This document shows, piece by piece, positions 8,069 through 15,373 of a DNA stretch of 47,812 bases. The notes below the pieces were generated by a model. The model worked only from the letters and a program-made list of their open reading frames with translations. It ran no database searches and was not told the origin of the DNA. Numbering within the stretch: position 1 is the first letter of the stretch; each line of letters starts with the position of its first letter. The position numbers and the translations under genes are program-made. The stretch is from Fibrobacterota bacterium (lineage in GTDB: Bacteria > Fibrobacterota > Chitinivibrionia > Chitinivibrionales > FEN-1185), in assembly GCA_003165595.1 (NCBI GenBank), contig PLWQ01000032.1:1-47812 (forward strand). Direction: 5' to 3'.

Positions 8069-8190
8069 AAACGCCAAAAGTGGCCAGGGTGGCGCATAAA
8101 CAGGTGTTCTAACAGGTAATTATTATAACAAGGAATAAGATATAAACACGAACCCCCCTTACAGGGGGTACACGTTAAGAGGGGTAAATT

Positions 8191-8994
8191 ATGATCCAAG
8201 AAGAAGACATCCAGGAGTGTTGGAGACAATCTCTAGTTGCATTACCGTCCTTTGTAAGAGTCCTCCAAGGGAAAAAGATCCTTTGTTGTCCTAATGGTCA
8301 TACGTGGCAAGAGATCACCAATCTTGCAGACGCCCTGCAATGGCTCAGATTATTCAAGGGAACCGCAAACACCCTTGTCTTGAAGACCGGCAAGGTATCT
8401 GGAATAACTGTTATCGACGACGACGCAAGAGGCGACACAAATCCGGCTCTATTGCAACTTATTCCTAACGGGACACCTACGGCGATTACTGCAAATATCG
8501 GACACCATTTCTTTTTTCAGTATTGCGCGGCTATTTCCACGACCTCTTACAAGATGGCAAGTATTGACCTGCGTAACGATGGCGGGCTGATTTTCCTTCC
8601 GCCATCCTGCATCGATGGCAAGCCGTACCGATGGCTCACGCCCGTGACCCGTGACGCGCTGGTGCCCATGCCGGAAGCATTGCAGGCTTTTTGTTTGTCT
8701 CTGGGAACGCAGCAACCCTGGATGCAACGGCAAGCAGGAACAAAGACCTATGAGCAGCTAACGGAAAAGCAGAAATATTGGCTCAACGTGTATCTTACCA
8801 GAAGCAAGCATGCGAAGAAGGGCGAGGACGATCGGAGTGGATGCGAGTATGCTTTGTGCTGCTGGTCCGTGAAATGTGGCCTATCACCTGATAGCCTTTG
8901 GCGTCTTGTTTTCAATTTGGGCAAGTTTTCGGAAAAAGGACATGGAAAGAAATATTTCGACATGACATACAAGAACGCATTGCGGACTGCATGA
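8191..8994 (+). CDS. Bifunctional DNA primase/polymerase (prim-pol) domain protein
   Basis: 267 residues; ATG after GAGGGG, 22 bases past a CCCCC/GGGGG hairpin. Motifs of the prim-pol domain are in order: NTLVLKTGKVSGITVIDDDARG with the acidic metal-binding Asp residues, TANIGHHFFFQ (the His-containing GRHLYF-type strand), and IDLRNDGGLIFLPPSCIDGKPYRW. A short helical tail follows (residues 185-267, with CEYALCCWSVKCG) but no helicase domain, so a separate helicase may come from host or helper. In plasmids and satellites the domain primes and extends DNA at the origin. Confidence 0.85.
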   Translation: MIQEEDIQECWRQSLVALPSFVRVLQGKKILCCPNGHTWQEITNLADALQWLRLFKGTANTLVLKTGKVSGITVIDDDARGDTNPALLQLIPNGTPTAITANIGHHFFFQYCAAISTTSYKMASIDLRNDGGLIFLPPSCIDGKPYRWLTPVTRDALVPMPEALQAFCLSLGTQQPWMQRQAGTKTYEQLTEKQKYWLNVYLTRSKHAKKGEDDRSGCEYALCCWSVKCGLSPDSLWRLVFNLGKFSEKGHGKKYFDMTYKNALRTA

Positions 8995-9100
8995 GAACGC
9001 GGCTTCAAGGAAAATAACTATCCATCCTTACCGGCACGAATACGGCGTGTGCCTGGCAGGATGAGGCTGGCCCACTTTAGTCATAGAATGAAGGTTAAGT

Positions 9101-9544
9101 ATGCCTCGTAAGAAGAACAATCTGATTGACGAGAGCGGGCTTACTCCTGTGGAAAAGGTGTTCGCATCTGAATACCTCGACAATGGCAACAATGGCACTC
9201 AGGCATATCTCAAGGCGCATCCCGAGGTAACCAAACATGCCGCAAGTACGTGTGCCGGCAGATTGCTAGCAAAAGTGGCCATTCAGCGGTATATAAAAGA
9301 GCTTGAGCAGAAGGCTTTGTACGCTGCTGGTGTGAGTAGAGAGAAGGTTATTTCAGAGATATCTTGCTATGCGTTTCAAAAAGGCGTGTCTTTGAAAGAT
9401 GCCGGGAATAAGCTAGCGGCGTTAGATAAGCTTTGTAAGATCTCAAAACTGTACAAAGAAGACGAGCTTCCTCCATGTGCTGGCGAGGAAGGCGCATCTG
9501 TGGTGGTGTACATTCCCCAAAATTCACGATTTCAATGCGCATAA
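9101..9544 (+). CDS. Phage terminase small subunit-like protein
   Basis: 147 residues starting MPRKKNNL. LTPVEKVFASEYLDNGNNGTQAYLKAHPEVTKHAASTCAGRLLAKVAIQRYIKELEQKAL is the typical Terminase_2 N-terminal helix-turn-helix that recognises pac DNA. A helix and a proline-rich tail follow. The usual partner, a large terminase with ATPase and nuclease, is absent from the window. A small subunit without a large one is a hallmark of phage-inducible islands, which use it to redirect helper-phage packaging. That role here is inference. Confidence 0.82.
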   Translation: MPRKKNNLIDESGLTPVEKVFASEYLDNGNNGTQAYLKAHPEVTKHAASTCAGRLLAKVAIQRYIKELEQKALYAAGVSREKVISEISCYAFQKGVSLKDAGNKLAALDKLCKISKLYKEDELPPCAGEEGASVVVYIPQNSRFQCA

Positions 9545-9591
9545 AAGTTCTCCCGATAATGGCTACACCGCAACAAACCTTGGATAGCTGA

Positions 9592-10059
9592 ATGACCAAA
9601 TACACAAACCCGGAAAATGCAGCATTTGAAGCCTACAGCCGGCAATTCGGGGACAGTTACAAAGTGCAGCTCGGTAAAGAGGGTATATGGGAGATTCTTT
9701 GTCAGAACGGAGATATTGAACCCTACAGCATGTCGGAACTTTGCTGCTATCAGGCATACAAGTCTGCGAGAGGTGTCAATAACCTTAAGAATCACTTGCC
9801 GAATTATTGCACGATTACGCAAGACGGCGGTTGGGAGATTGTTTTCAAATTCCCGAACGCTCGCCTTGATGAGGTTGCCGATGTTGTTCACACGATAAAA
9901 TGCAGAAAGCTGTCGCCAGAACAAAAAGCACGCAACATTGCGAGGTTGAGAACCTTCCGTTTTCAAAAAGCTACGCAACCCACGGTCGGTGCGGCCTGGG
10001 AATTGGCCGGATCGGCAGTGGGCGGTACCGATGGTGTCACGTCCTGGTGCTTTTCTTAA
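9592..10059 (+). CDS. Hypothetical protein of the element
   Basis: 155 residues, ATG 47 bases after the terminase gene; no strong ribosome binding site. Residues 1-100 look like a folded domain (SYKVQLGKEGIWEILCQNG, LSELCCYQAYKSARG-type helix, GGWEIVFKFPNARLDEVADVV). From about residue 127 the coding sequence runs through the direct repeat shared with 6191-6241, and the last 25 residues look unlike folded protein. The end may therefore be a secondary fusion of gene and repeat. No family recognised. Confidence 0.5.
   Translation: MTKYTNPENAAFEAYSRQFGDSYKVQLGKEGIWEILCQNGDIEPYSMSELCCYQAYKSARGVNNLKNHLPNYCTITQDGGWEIVFKFPNARLDEVADVVHTIKCRKLSPEQKARNIARLRTFRFQKATQPTVGAAWELAGSAVGGTDGVTSWCFS
9972..10022 (+). 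repeat. Direct repeat, copy 2 (partner at 6191-6241)
   Basis: Second copy of the roughly 50-base repeat. The best shared blocks are CGGTGCGGCCTG and CGGATCG.CAGTGGG. It lies at the 3' end of the preceding gene. The two copies enclose the replication and packaging genes of the element. Confidence 0.5.
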
Positions 10060-10076
10060 AGGGGGGAGTTGAAGTC

Positions 10077-10349
10077 ATGAGCGAAACGACAGCGACGGCC
10101 TTAGCGGACAGGGACCTTGGTGAGGCGAACAAAATCAGGTTATTGGAAGCAGTGCCTCTCTTTTCATTGCGGCGGCTTGCTGAATTCTTCGACTGCTTCA
10201 CGGATGAGGGAAAACCTGCTACGGATACCGTGCTTCAATGGTGGCATGATGGGAAGATTCCTCCGCCAGATTTGAGAGTAACTCGCAAGGCCATCTATTG
10301 GAAGCCGGAAACTGTAAAAGAATTTATTGAGAACGGTGGGAACCAATAG
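10077..10349 (+). CDS. AlpA/excisionase-type HTH protein
   Basis: 90 residues from ATG at 10,077, preceded by GGGGGGAG. A longer frame beginning at 9900 overlaps the preceding gene and lacks such a site. The body FSLRRLAEFFDCFTDEGKPATDTVLQWWHDGKIPPPDLRVTRKAIYWKPETVKEFI is an AlpA/Xis-like winged HTH: helix, WW, then the GKIPPP wing and W.PETV. In islands such proteins sit next to int and control excision and int transcription. It is 75 bases upstream of the integrase in the same direction. Confidence 0.75.
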   Translation: MSETTATALADRDLGEANKIRLLEAVPLFSLRRLAEFFDCFTDEGKPATDTVLQWWHDGKIPPPDLRVTRKAIYWKPETVKEFIENGGNQ

Positions 10350-10423
10350 ATGTTGTTTGGGGCACGGAAATACTTATTTTCATCGCTGCCAGACTATACC
10401 CTTGAGCCCGGAAGGGACAGGGT

Positions 10424-11599
10424 ATGGCTACTATGAAGCCGTGGAAGAATTCGGGCAAGTATCGCGTCGCTTGGGTTGATGCCGCGGGCGTGAGACATCG
10501 GCCGATTCTTCACAAAAAAGAAGCGCAAGAACTGTACGAACAAGTTTGCGCTCAAAAGGTCTTTGAAAGATCGGGTATAGCCCCTGAACTTGGGGCAAGG
10601 GCGAAGCACTTCAATAAGATGACATTCGGGGAGCTTGCAGAGCCATACAAAGAGTACCTTCTCAAGACGCGAGCGAGCGATAATGTTTCCTACATAAGCA
10701 GATTGGTCGAGAAGTGGGGGGAATGGCGGTTGAACCAAATCACGCCGGGGCAGGTGAAGCCGTGGATTCTCGGGCTAATTCAACAGCCAGAGGAGAAACG
10801 GAATGCCATTTCAACAATCAAAAAGCTTGTAGCGTATTTCAAGAGGGTCTTCAATTACGGCGTGGAAATGGAGCTCATTCCTCGCAATCCAATCATGAAC
10901 CTGGAAAATGCCCGCATCAAGAAAGAATTCCGGCGAGTGAATAAACGCACTCAAACTTTCTCTGCGGAACAATTTTGGGGCATGGTCAAGGACTTTCCGC
11001 AATGGATGCACCGACCGTGTGTTTGCGGGTGGTGCACTGGAATGAGGCTTGGGGAAGTAATCTCTTTGCAATGGCGGGACGTGAACCTTGTTGACCGCCT
11101 GATAATTCGGCAGGCAACGGACGACAAGGAAAGTGACGTCAAGACAATCGGCATAGAGCAAGACCTGTATGATGTTCTAATCGAAATCCAAGTGGAGCGC
11201 GGCGGGTGCAGGGCGGAAGAATACGTTTTCCTTTCATCCACCAACAAGATGATCGTGCGCGAATACTTCGAGAAGGCCTTCAGGAAGCACGCGGACGCGG
11301 CAGGTTTGCAGGAATACGTTTTTCATACCCTGAGACATTCATACACTGTGCGGAAGCGCCGGGAAGGGTTTGACAAATCGGTAATCAAGGCGCAAACCGG
11401 ACATCATACAGACCACATGTTCACGTGGTACGATAAGGTGGACAGGGAAGAAATTCAGCAAATGGCCGGGTACATGCAAGCGGATGGTGAGGTCTTAAAG
11501 GACGACGTTGAGCAGCTTGTACGCAAGGCGCGGGAGAACAATATCCCCCTGGGAGCGGTTCAATCAATGGTAGGTAGATTTTGGAGGGTTGCCGTATGA
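10424..11599 (+). CDS. Tyrosine recombinase (phage-type integrase)
   Basis: 391 residues; ATG after AAGGGACAGG. An N-terminal arm-binding region (1-65) is followed by a SAM-like core-binding domain (67-165) and the catalytic domain (178-345). The active site is readable: Arg208 in TGMRLGE, Lys239 as a possible beta-hairpin Lys, His301 and Arg304 in HTLRHS, His327 in TGHHT and Tyr336 in WYDKV. All needed residues are present. The gene ends 83 bases from the tRNA-Glu 3' end, which is the likely attachment site. A basic C-terminal tail of about 50 residues follows the Tyr. Confidence 0.93.
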   Translation: MATMKPWKNSGKYRVAWVDAAGVRHRPILHKKEAQELYEQVCAQKVFERSGIAPELGARAKHFNKMTFGELAEPYKEYLLKTRASDNVSYISRLVEKWGEWRLNQITPGQVKPWILGLIQQPEEKRNAISTIKKLVAYFKRVFNYGVEMELIPRNPIMNLENARIKKEFRRVNKRTQTFSAEQFWGMVKDFPQWMHRPCVCGWCTGMRLGEVISLQWRDVNLVDRLIIRQATDDKESDVKTIGIEQDLYDVLIEIQVERGGCRAEEYVFLSSTNKMIVREYFEKAFRKHADAAGLQEYVFHTLRHSYTVRKRREGFDKSVIKAQTGHHTDHMFTWYDKVDREEIQQMAGYMQADGEVLKDDVEQLVRKARENNIPLGAVQSMVGRFWRVAV

Positions 11600-11681
11600 T
11601 TTTTGATGCAAGATGGCAAAATATGGCAACGGGGACGAAACAGGACTTGCGGACAAACCTTGTAACTCATTGTATGATAAT

Positions 11682-11756
11682 TGGTAGTCCCTATGGGAAT
11701 CGAACCCATGTTGCAGGAATGAAAATCCTGTGTCCTAACCACTAGACGAAGGGACC
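11682..11756 (-). tRNA. tRNA-Glu (anticodon UUC)
   Basis: On the minus strand GGTCCCT (11,756-11,750) pairs with AGGGACT, followed by discriminator A and an encoded CCA ending at 11,682. The anticodon stem CAGGA/TCCTG encloses TTTTCAT with anticodon TTC. The D-arm (GTCTAGTGGTTAGGAC) and T-loop (TTCGATTC) are standard. Pair 1-72 is G-U. The 3' end faces the integrase, so the element lies downstream of an intact tRNA. Confidence 0.95.
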
Positions 11757-11786
11757 ATTTTCGTTTTTGCCGGCACATAAAATACC

Positions 11787-11807
11787 TTGCCCCGAATTTC
11801 GGGGCAA
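11787..11807. promoter_or_regulatory. GC-rich palindrome between tRNA-Glu and the next gene
   Basis: TTGCCCCGA (11,787-11,795) and TCGGGGCAA (11,799-11,807) form a 9-bp stem, followed on the plus strand by TCACTTTTTT. It is only 27 bases before the ATG at 11,835, so it could be a terminator for element transcripts or an attenuator. On the minus strand TTGCCC, 17 bases, TATTTT across the same stem could be the tRNA promoter. Confidence 0.45.
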
Positions 11808-11834
11808 TCACTTTTTTCCAAGGCTGCCCGTTTT

Positions 11835-12665
11835 ATGAACGAGAAATTTCGCGTTGTTCTCGCAATTCCTTCGGGCTATGCCCACGCAAAGTGTTTCACG
11901 GAAGCCGCGTTACTGCTCAAGAATTCGCTGCAGGACCTGGGCAGGGAATGCGATATTGCAATAAACGACTTTTCTTCGGACCGTACCAACGTAGTTCTTG
12001 GATACCATTTGCTTGCCGCAGGAGATAATTTGCGCCGATTCCGGTACATTCCTTACCAGCTCGAACAGCTGGGCGCATCCGAAAGCGTATTCTCCGATAA
12101 CGTAAAGAATATCCTTTCAGGCGCCGCGGCAGTGTGGGACTATTCACGGGAAAATATCGCATTTCTCGCACGTCACGGGATTGCGGCACAGCACCTTCCG
12201 GTTGGATATCACCGCGCGCTTGAGATGATACCCAAAGGCGCGGCCAAGGACATCGACGTGCTGTTCTTCGGAAGCATGGTCGAGCGCAGAAAGAAAGTGC
12301 TCGACGGTCTTGCCGCGTCCGGGGCCAGGGTGCATGCGCTGTTCGGAGTTTACGGAAAAGAACGCGACGCGTTCATTGCCCGCTCCAGAATCGTCATCAA
12401 CATCCACTATTATTCCGCGAAGATCTTCGAGGCGATCCGCACCTCGTACCTGTTCAACAATGCATGCTGCGTGGTGTCGGAGGAATCTGAGGTGTATCCC
12501 TATCCCGGCGTGTCGGCGATGCTGGTGCCCTACGAAGGACTGGTGGACAGCTGTTTGGGATTGCTGGAAAAAGGAGGCGCGCCAGACGAACTCGGCCAAA
12601 GGAATTATGAAGATTTCAGGGACGGGTACCTGATGAGGGATATGGTGAAAAAGCTGGTGGCGTAA
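11835..12665 (+). CDS. Glycosyltransferase-like protein
   Basis: 276 residues from ATG at 11,835; an upstream TTG would start inside the hairpin. The N-terminal half has a Rossmann-like start (FRVVLAIPSGYAHAKCFTEAALLLKNSL). The C-terminal half has DVLFFGSMVERRKKVLDGL, then RSRIVINIHYY, a KIFEAIRTSYLFNNACCVVSE segment with the acidic E of GT-B enzymes, and a YPYPGV/LVPYEGLV end. This matches the C-terminal domain of GT-B glycosyltransferases (Glyco_trans_1_2-like), but the chain is short for a complete enzyme. Substrate unknown. It is the first chromosomal gene right of the tRNA. Confidence 0.65.
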   Translation: MNEKFRVVLAIPSGYAHAKCFTEAALLLKNSLQDLGRECDIAINDFSSDRTNVVLGYHLLAAGDNLRRFRYIPYQLEQLGASESVFSDNVKNILSGAAAVWDYSRENIAFLARHGIAAQHLPVGYHRALEMIPKGAAKDIDVLFFGSMVERRKKVLDGLAASGARVHALFGVYGKERDAFIARSRIVINIHYYSAKIFEAIRTSYLFNNACCVVSEESEVYPYPGVSAMLVPYEGLVDSCLGLLEKGGAPDELGQRNYEDFRDGYLMRDMVKKLVA

Positions 12666-12871
12666 CCGATAGTTCCGTTTCTGCCTGCTCCTCATCGTCT
12701 CATTTTTCCCGCAGCAATCCTTATTGATCCCCATTCCCCAAAGCCACGTTATTGCTCCGCGGTAAAATCATTCTCTCGATCTTTTTCTTTCACCGAACTA
12801 TTACCCCCATCTGGGACGTATACCATAGAGAGATGGAAAGTGCGGCGGTTCTACCTCCGAAGGAGGCGAAA

Positions 12872-13186
12872 ATGCCAAGGATAACCACGGACCTCAATTT
12901 CGAATCTGACGTTCTCAACTCGCCAATACCGGTTCTCGTCAATTTTTGGGCACCATGGTGCGCTCCGTGCAGGGTAGTTGATCCGATTATAGACACAATT
13001 TCCCAGAAGGCCGGCACACAGGCGACAGTATTCAGGATGAACGTTGACGAAAATTCTTTGATACCCAGCCGCTACGGGATAACTGCCGTGCCTACGATCG
13101 TCGTTTTCACCAAGGGCAGGATTACTCGTGAAATTGTGGGAGTCGAACGCGAGGAGGTTTACGCGGGAGCGATACCCCTGTGGTAA
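12872..13186 (+). CDS. Thioredoxin
   Basis: 104 residues from ATG at 12,872, fixed by an AAGGAGG ten bases upstream. It has the whole thioredoxin fold: FESDVLNSPIPVLVNFWAPWCAPCRVVDP with active site WCAPC instead of the common WCGPC, then MNVDENSLIPSRYGITAVPTIVVFTKG with the cis-Pro (AVPT). No signal peptide, so cytoplasmic. It should reduce disulfides using thioredoxin reductase, which is not in this window. A second, lipoprotein thioredoxin follows. Confidence 0.9.
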   Translation: MPRITTDLNFESDVLNSPIPVLVNFWAPWCAPCRVVDPIIDTISQKAGTQATVFRMNVDENSLIPSRYGITAVPTIVVFTKGRITREIVGVEREEVYAGAIPLW

Positions 13187-13287
13187 AATGGGGCCAAAGA
13201 GTAACCGCCCGGATAGTGATGTGGGGTGAGTGGTCGGTATGATACCGGCGTGCAGGCAGTATATTGGTTAAAAGGGAGGCTTGGGCC

Positions 13288-13740
13288 ATGCGGAAAGACA
13301 AGGTTGCAGGAGCATTTTCGATCGCAATGGCATTGCTGATTGCCTCATGCGGAGAGCGGGGAGAAATCAGATCGGAAATGACCCGCATTCTCGCCATTGG
13401 TGAAGTGGACTCGGTGATCGACAAATCCGGAGATTCGCTGGTCGCCTTCGACATGTATGCAGACTGGTGCGGTCCGTGCCGGATCCTCACGCCCACGCTC
13501 GAAAAGGTCGCTGCGGCAAGCAAGGGGAAGGTTGTCTTTTACAGAATAAACCTGGACCAGGTGCCCGAGGCCGGGCAGGCGTTCGGTGTCGGCGGCATCC
13601 CGTTCGTCGTATTTGTCAAAAACAAAAAAGTGGTCGCCACATTTACCGGCGTGCAGCCCGAAGAATCATACCTGCGGGCAATTCAGCGATTTTCCAGCCA
13701 ACAAGAGACTTCGACGTCGCCTGGCGCGCAGAAGATGTAA
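13288..13740 (+). CDS. Membrane-anchored thioredoxin-like lipoprotein
   Basis: 150 residues; ATG after AAAGGGAGG. A signal peptide with lipobox (LLIASC, Cys at about 21) is followed by a linker and a thioredoxin domain: SLVAFDMYADWCGPCRILTPTLEKV, INLDQVPEAGQAFGVGGIPFVVFVKNKK. The active site is canonical WCGPC and the cis-Pro is in GIPF. It should act in the periplasm on disulfides, maturation of exported proteins or cytochromes; the partner is unknown. It follows the cytoplasmic thioredoxin by 100 bases. Confidence 0.87.
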   Translation: MRKDKVAGAFSIAMALLIASCGERGEIRSEMTRILAIGEVDSVIDKSGDSLVAFDMYADWCGPCRILTPTLEKVAAASKGKVVFYRINLDQVPEAGQAFGVGGIPFVVFVKNKKVVATFTGVQPEESYLRAIQRFSSQQETSTSPGAQKM

Positions 13741-13895
13741 GCGTAATAAAAGACTTCCTCCATTCCAATAATTACTCGAGATTGGCCAACATTCCCCGTG
13801 GTTTGTCACTCAAAAAGAAGTATTTTTCCTGTTCTCCGCCCGCAATGGCCGGGAAGAAGACTTGATACTTCATTCAATACAAGGAGCGTTATTCC

Positions 13896-15371
13896 GTGGA
13901 ATCAGCCGGAGCACCAACCGACCAAAGGTCGGTACGAATAGAGAAAATGAATACTCTCCGCGACGCGGGCATCCTGCCATACGCGGAGCGGTTCGAAAAA
14001 ACACACATGCTCGCGGAGGCCAAGGTCCTTGCGGACGGCACCAAACCGGTACGGGCCGCGGGCCGCGTCATCGCCGTGCGGGGATTCGGCAAACTCACGT
14101 TTTGCCATCTGCTTGACTTTTCTGGTACCATGCAGTTCGCGCTGCAAAAAAATAAGCTGTCCGGGCAGTTCGAATTGTTCATGAAAACAGTTGACATGGG
14201 CGATTTCGTGGGCATCGAAGGCGAGATCATCACCACACGGACCGGTGAAAAGACCATCGACGTCTCGAGTTGGACATTCCTGGCGAAATCGCTGCGCCCC
14301 CTGCCGGAAAAATTCCACGGCCTCACCGACCAGGAGCTGGTGTATCGCCGGAGGTACCTCGACCTCATCACTTCGCCCGAGCACATGGACCGGTTCAAGA
14401 AACGTACGCAGATCATCCGTACCATACGCCAGTTTCTTGACAAAAACGATTTCATGGAAATCGACACGCCCGTGCTCGCCAACAAGGCGTGCGGCGCCCT
14501 GGCAAAGCCGTTTATCACACACCACAACGCGCTTGACATCGACGTGTTTCTGCGCATCGCGCCGGAAACGTACCTCAAGCGCGCGATCGCAGGCGGCTTC
14601 GAGCGCGTCTACGAATTCGCGCGCTGCTTCCGCAACGAAGGGCTCGACGCGTCGCACCTTCCCGATTTCACGCTGCTTGAGTACTACTGCGCCTACTGGA
14701 ACTACGAAGACAACATGAACTTTACCGAACAGCTCATAAAGCACCTGCTCGCCACGGTGTCCGGTGGCCTCACCCTTACCTACGGAGGGACGCAGGTTTC
14801 CTTTGACGGCGCCTGGCCCAGGATCTCTTTTCGCGACCTGATCCTCAAGGACTGCGGCATCGACATCAACACGTGCGCAACCAAGGAAGACCTTCTTGCT
14901 CAAATCAAGGCCAAGGGCATCGCGTTCGAAGGCGACGTCGACATCGCGCACGCGGGCCGTGGAAACCTGGTGGACCTCTTGTACAAGAAAGTGTCGCGGC
15001 CCGCGCTTATCAATCCGGTGTTCGTGATCCACCACCCGCTCGATCTGTCGCCGCTGGCGAGAAAGAACGACGCAAACCCGCAGGTGGTCGACCGTTTCCA
15101 GCTCGTGGTGAACGGGTGGGAAATCGTCAATGCCTACTCGGAACTTGTCGATCCCCTGGATCAGGCGCAGCGCTTCGAAGAACAGGCCAGGGCGCGCGCG
15201 CACGGCGACCTCGAAGCAATGGAGGTGGACAACGACTTCCTGCTGTGCATGGAATACGGCATGCCGCCCATCTCCGGCTGGGGCATGGGAATCGATCGCG
15301 TCGTTGCGCTATTGACAAACGCGCCAAACCTGCGCGATGTAGTGCTGTTCCCGCTCATGAGACCGGAATAA
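13896..15371 (+). CDS. lysS: Lysyl-tRNA synthetase, class II
   Basis: 491 residues from GTG at 13,896 with AAGGAG seven bases upstream. An N-terminal OB-fold (about 50-150, VRAAGRVIAVRGFGKLTFCHLLDFSG) binds the anticodon. The class II catalytic core follows: motif 1 region FMEIDTPVL, motif 2 YEFARCFRNEGLDASHLPDFTLLEYY, and motif 3 GWGMGIDRVVALLT near the C-terminus. It charges tRNA-Lys in the cytoplasm. Two bases separate its stop from the lolC/E start, indicating one operon with lolC/E and lolD. Confidence 0.96.
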   Translation: MESAGAPTDQRSVRIEKMNTLRDAGILPYAERFEKTHMLAEAKVLADGTKPVRAAGRVIAVRGFGKLTFCHLLDFSGTMQFALQKNKLSGQFELFMKTVDMGDFVGIEGEIITTRTGEKTIDVSSWTFLAKSLRPLPEKFHGLTDQELVYRRRYLDLITSPEHMDRFKKRTQIIRTIRQFLDKNDFMEIDTPVLANKACGALAKPFITHHNALDIDVFLRIAPETYLKRAIAGGFERVYEFARCFRNEGLDASHLPDFTLLEYYCAYWNYEDNMNFTEQLIKHLLATVSGGLTLTYGGTQVSFDGAWPRISFRDLILKDCGIDINTCATKEDLLAQIKAKGIAFEGDVDIAHAGRGNLVDLLYKKVSRPALINPVFVIHHPLDLSPLARKNDANPQVVDRFQLVVNGWEIVNAYSELVDPLDQAQRFEEQARARAHGDLEAMEVDNDFLLCMEYGMPPISGWGMGIDRVVALLTNAPNLRDVVLFPLMRPE

Positions 15372-15373
15372 TA

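Larger units (their letters stand above)
1..11681. mobile_element. Integrated phage-satellite-like element at tRNA-Glu (left end not in window)
   Basis: The stretch has lower GC than the rest of the window and all its genes point right. It ends with a tyrosine integrase about 80 bp from the 3' end of a tRNA-Glu gene, the classical arrangement for integration at a tRNA 3' end. It encodes two recombinases, two excisionase-type HTH proteins, a prim-pol, a replication-type HTH protein and a terminase small subunit, but no visible head, tail, lysis or large-terminase gene. This resembles phage-inducible chromosomal islands more than a prophage. I could not find a second copy of the tRNA 3' end, so the left border is unknown. 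The part left of about 5,170 could belong to a separate element or to host sequence. Confidence 0.65.

Noticed and set aside
8153-8168. CCCCCC/GGGGG hairpin as a terminator
   Set aside because: No T-run follows and it lies within the leader of the prim-pol gene, so it is more likely leader structure.
1-11681. Complete prophage
   Set aside because: No large terminase, portal, capsid, tail or lysis gene is visible; only a small terminase subunit.
13902-15203. Long minus-strand frame opposite lysS
   Set aside because: It is the antisense shadow of a GC-rich gene; lysS has all class II synthetase motifs.
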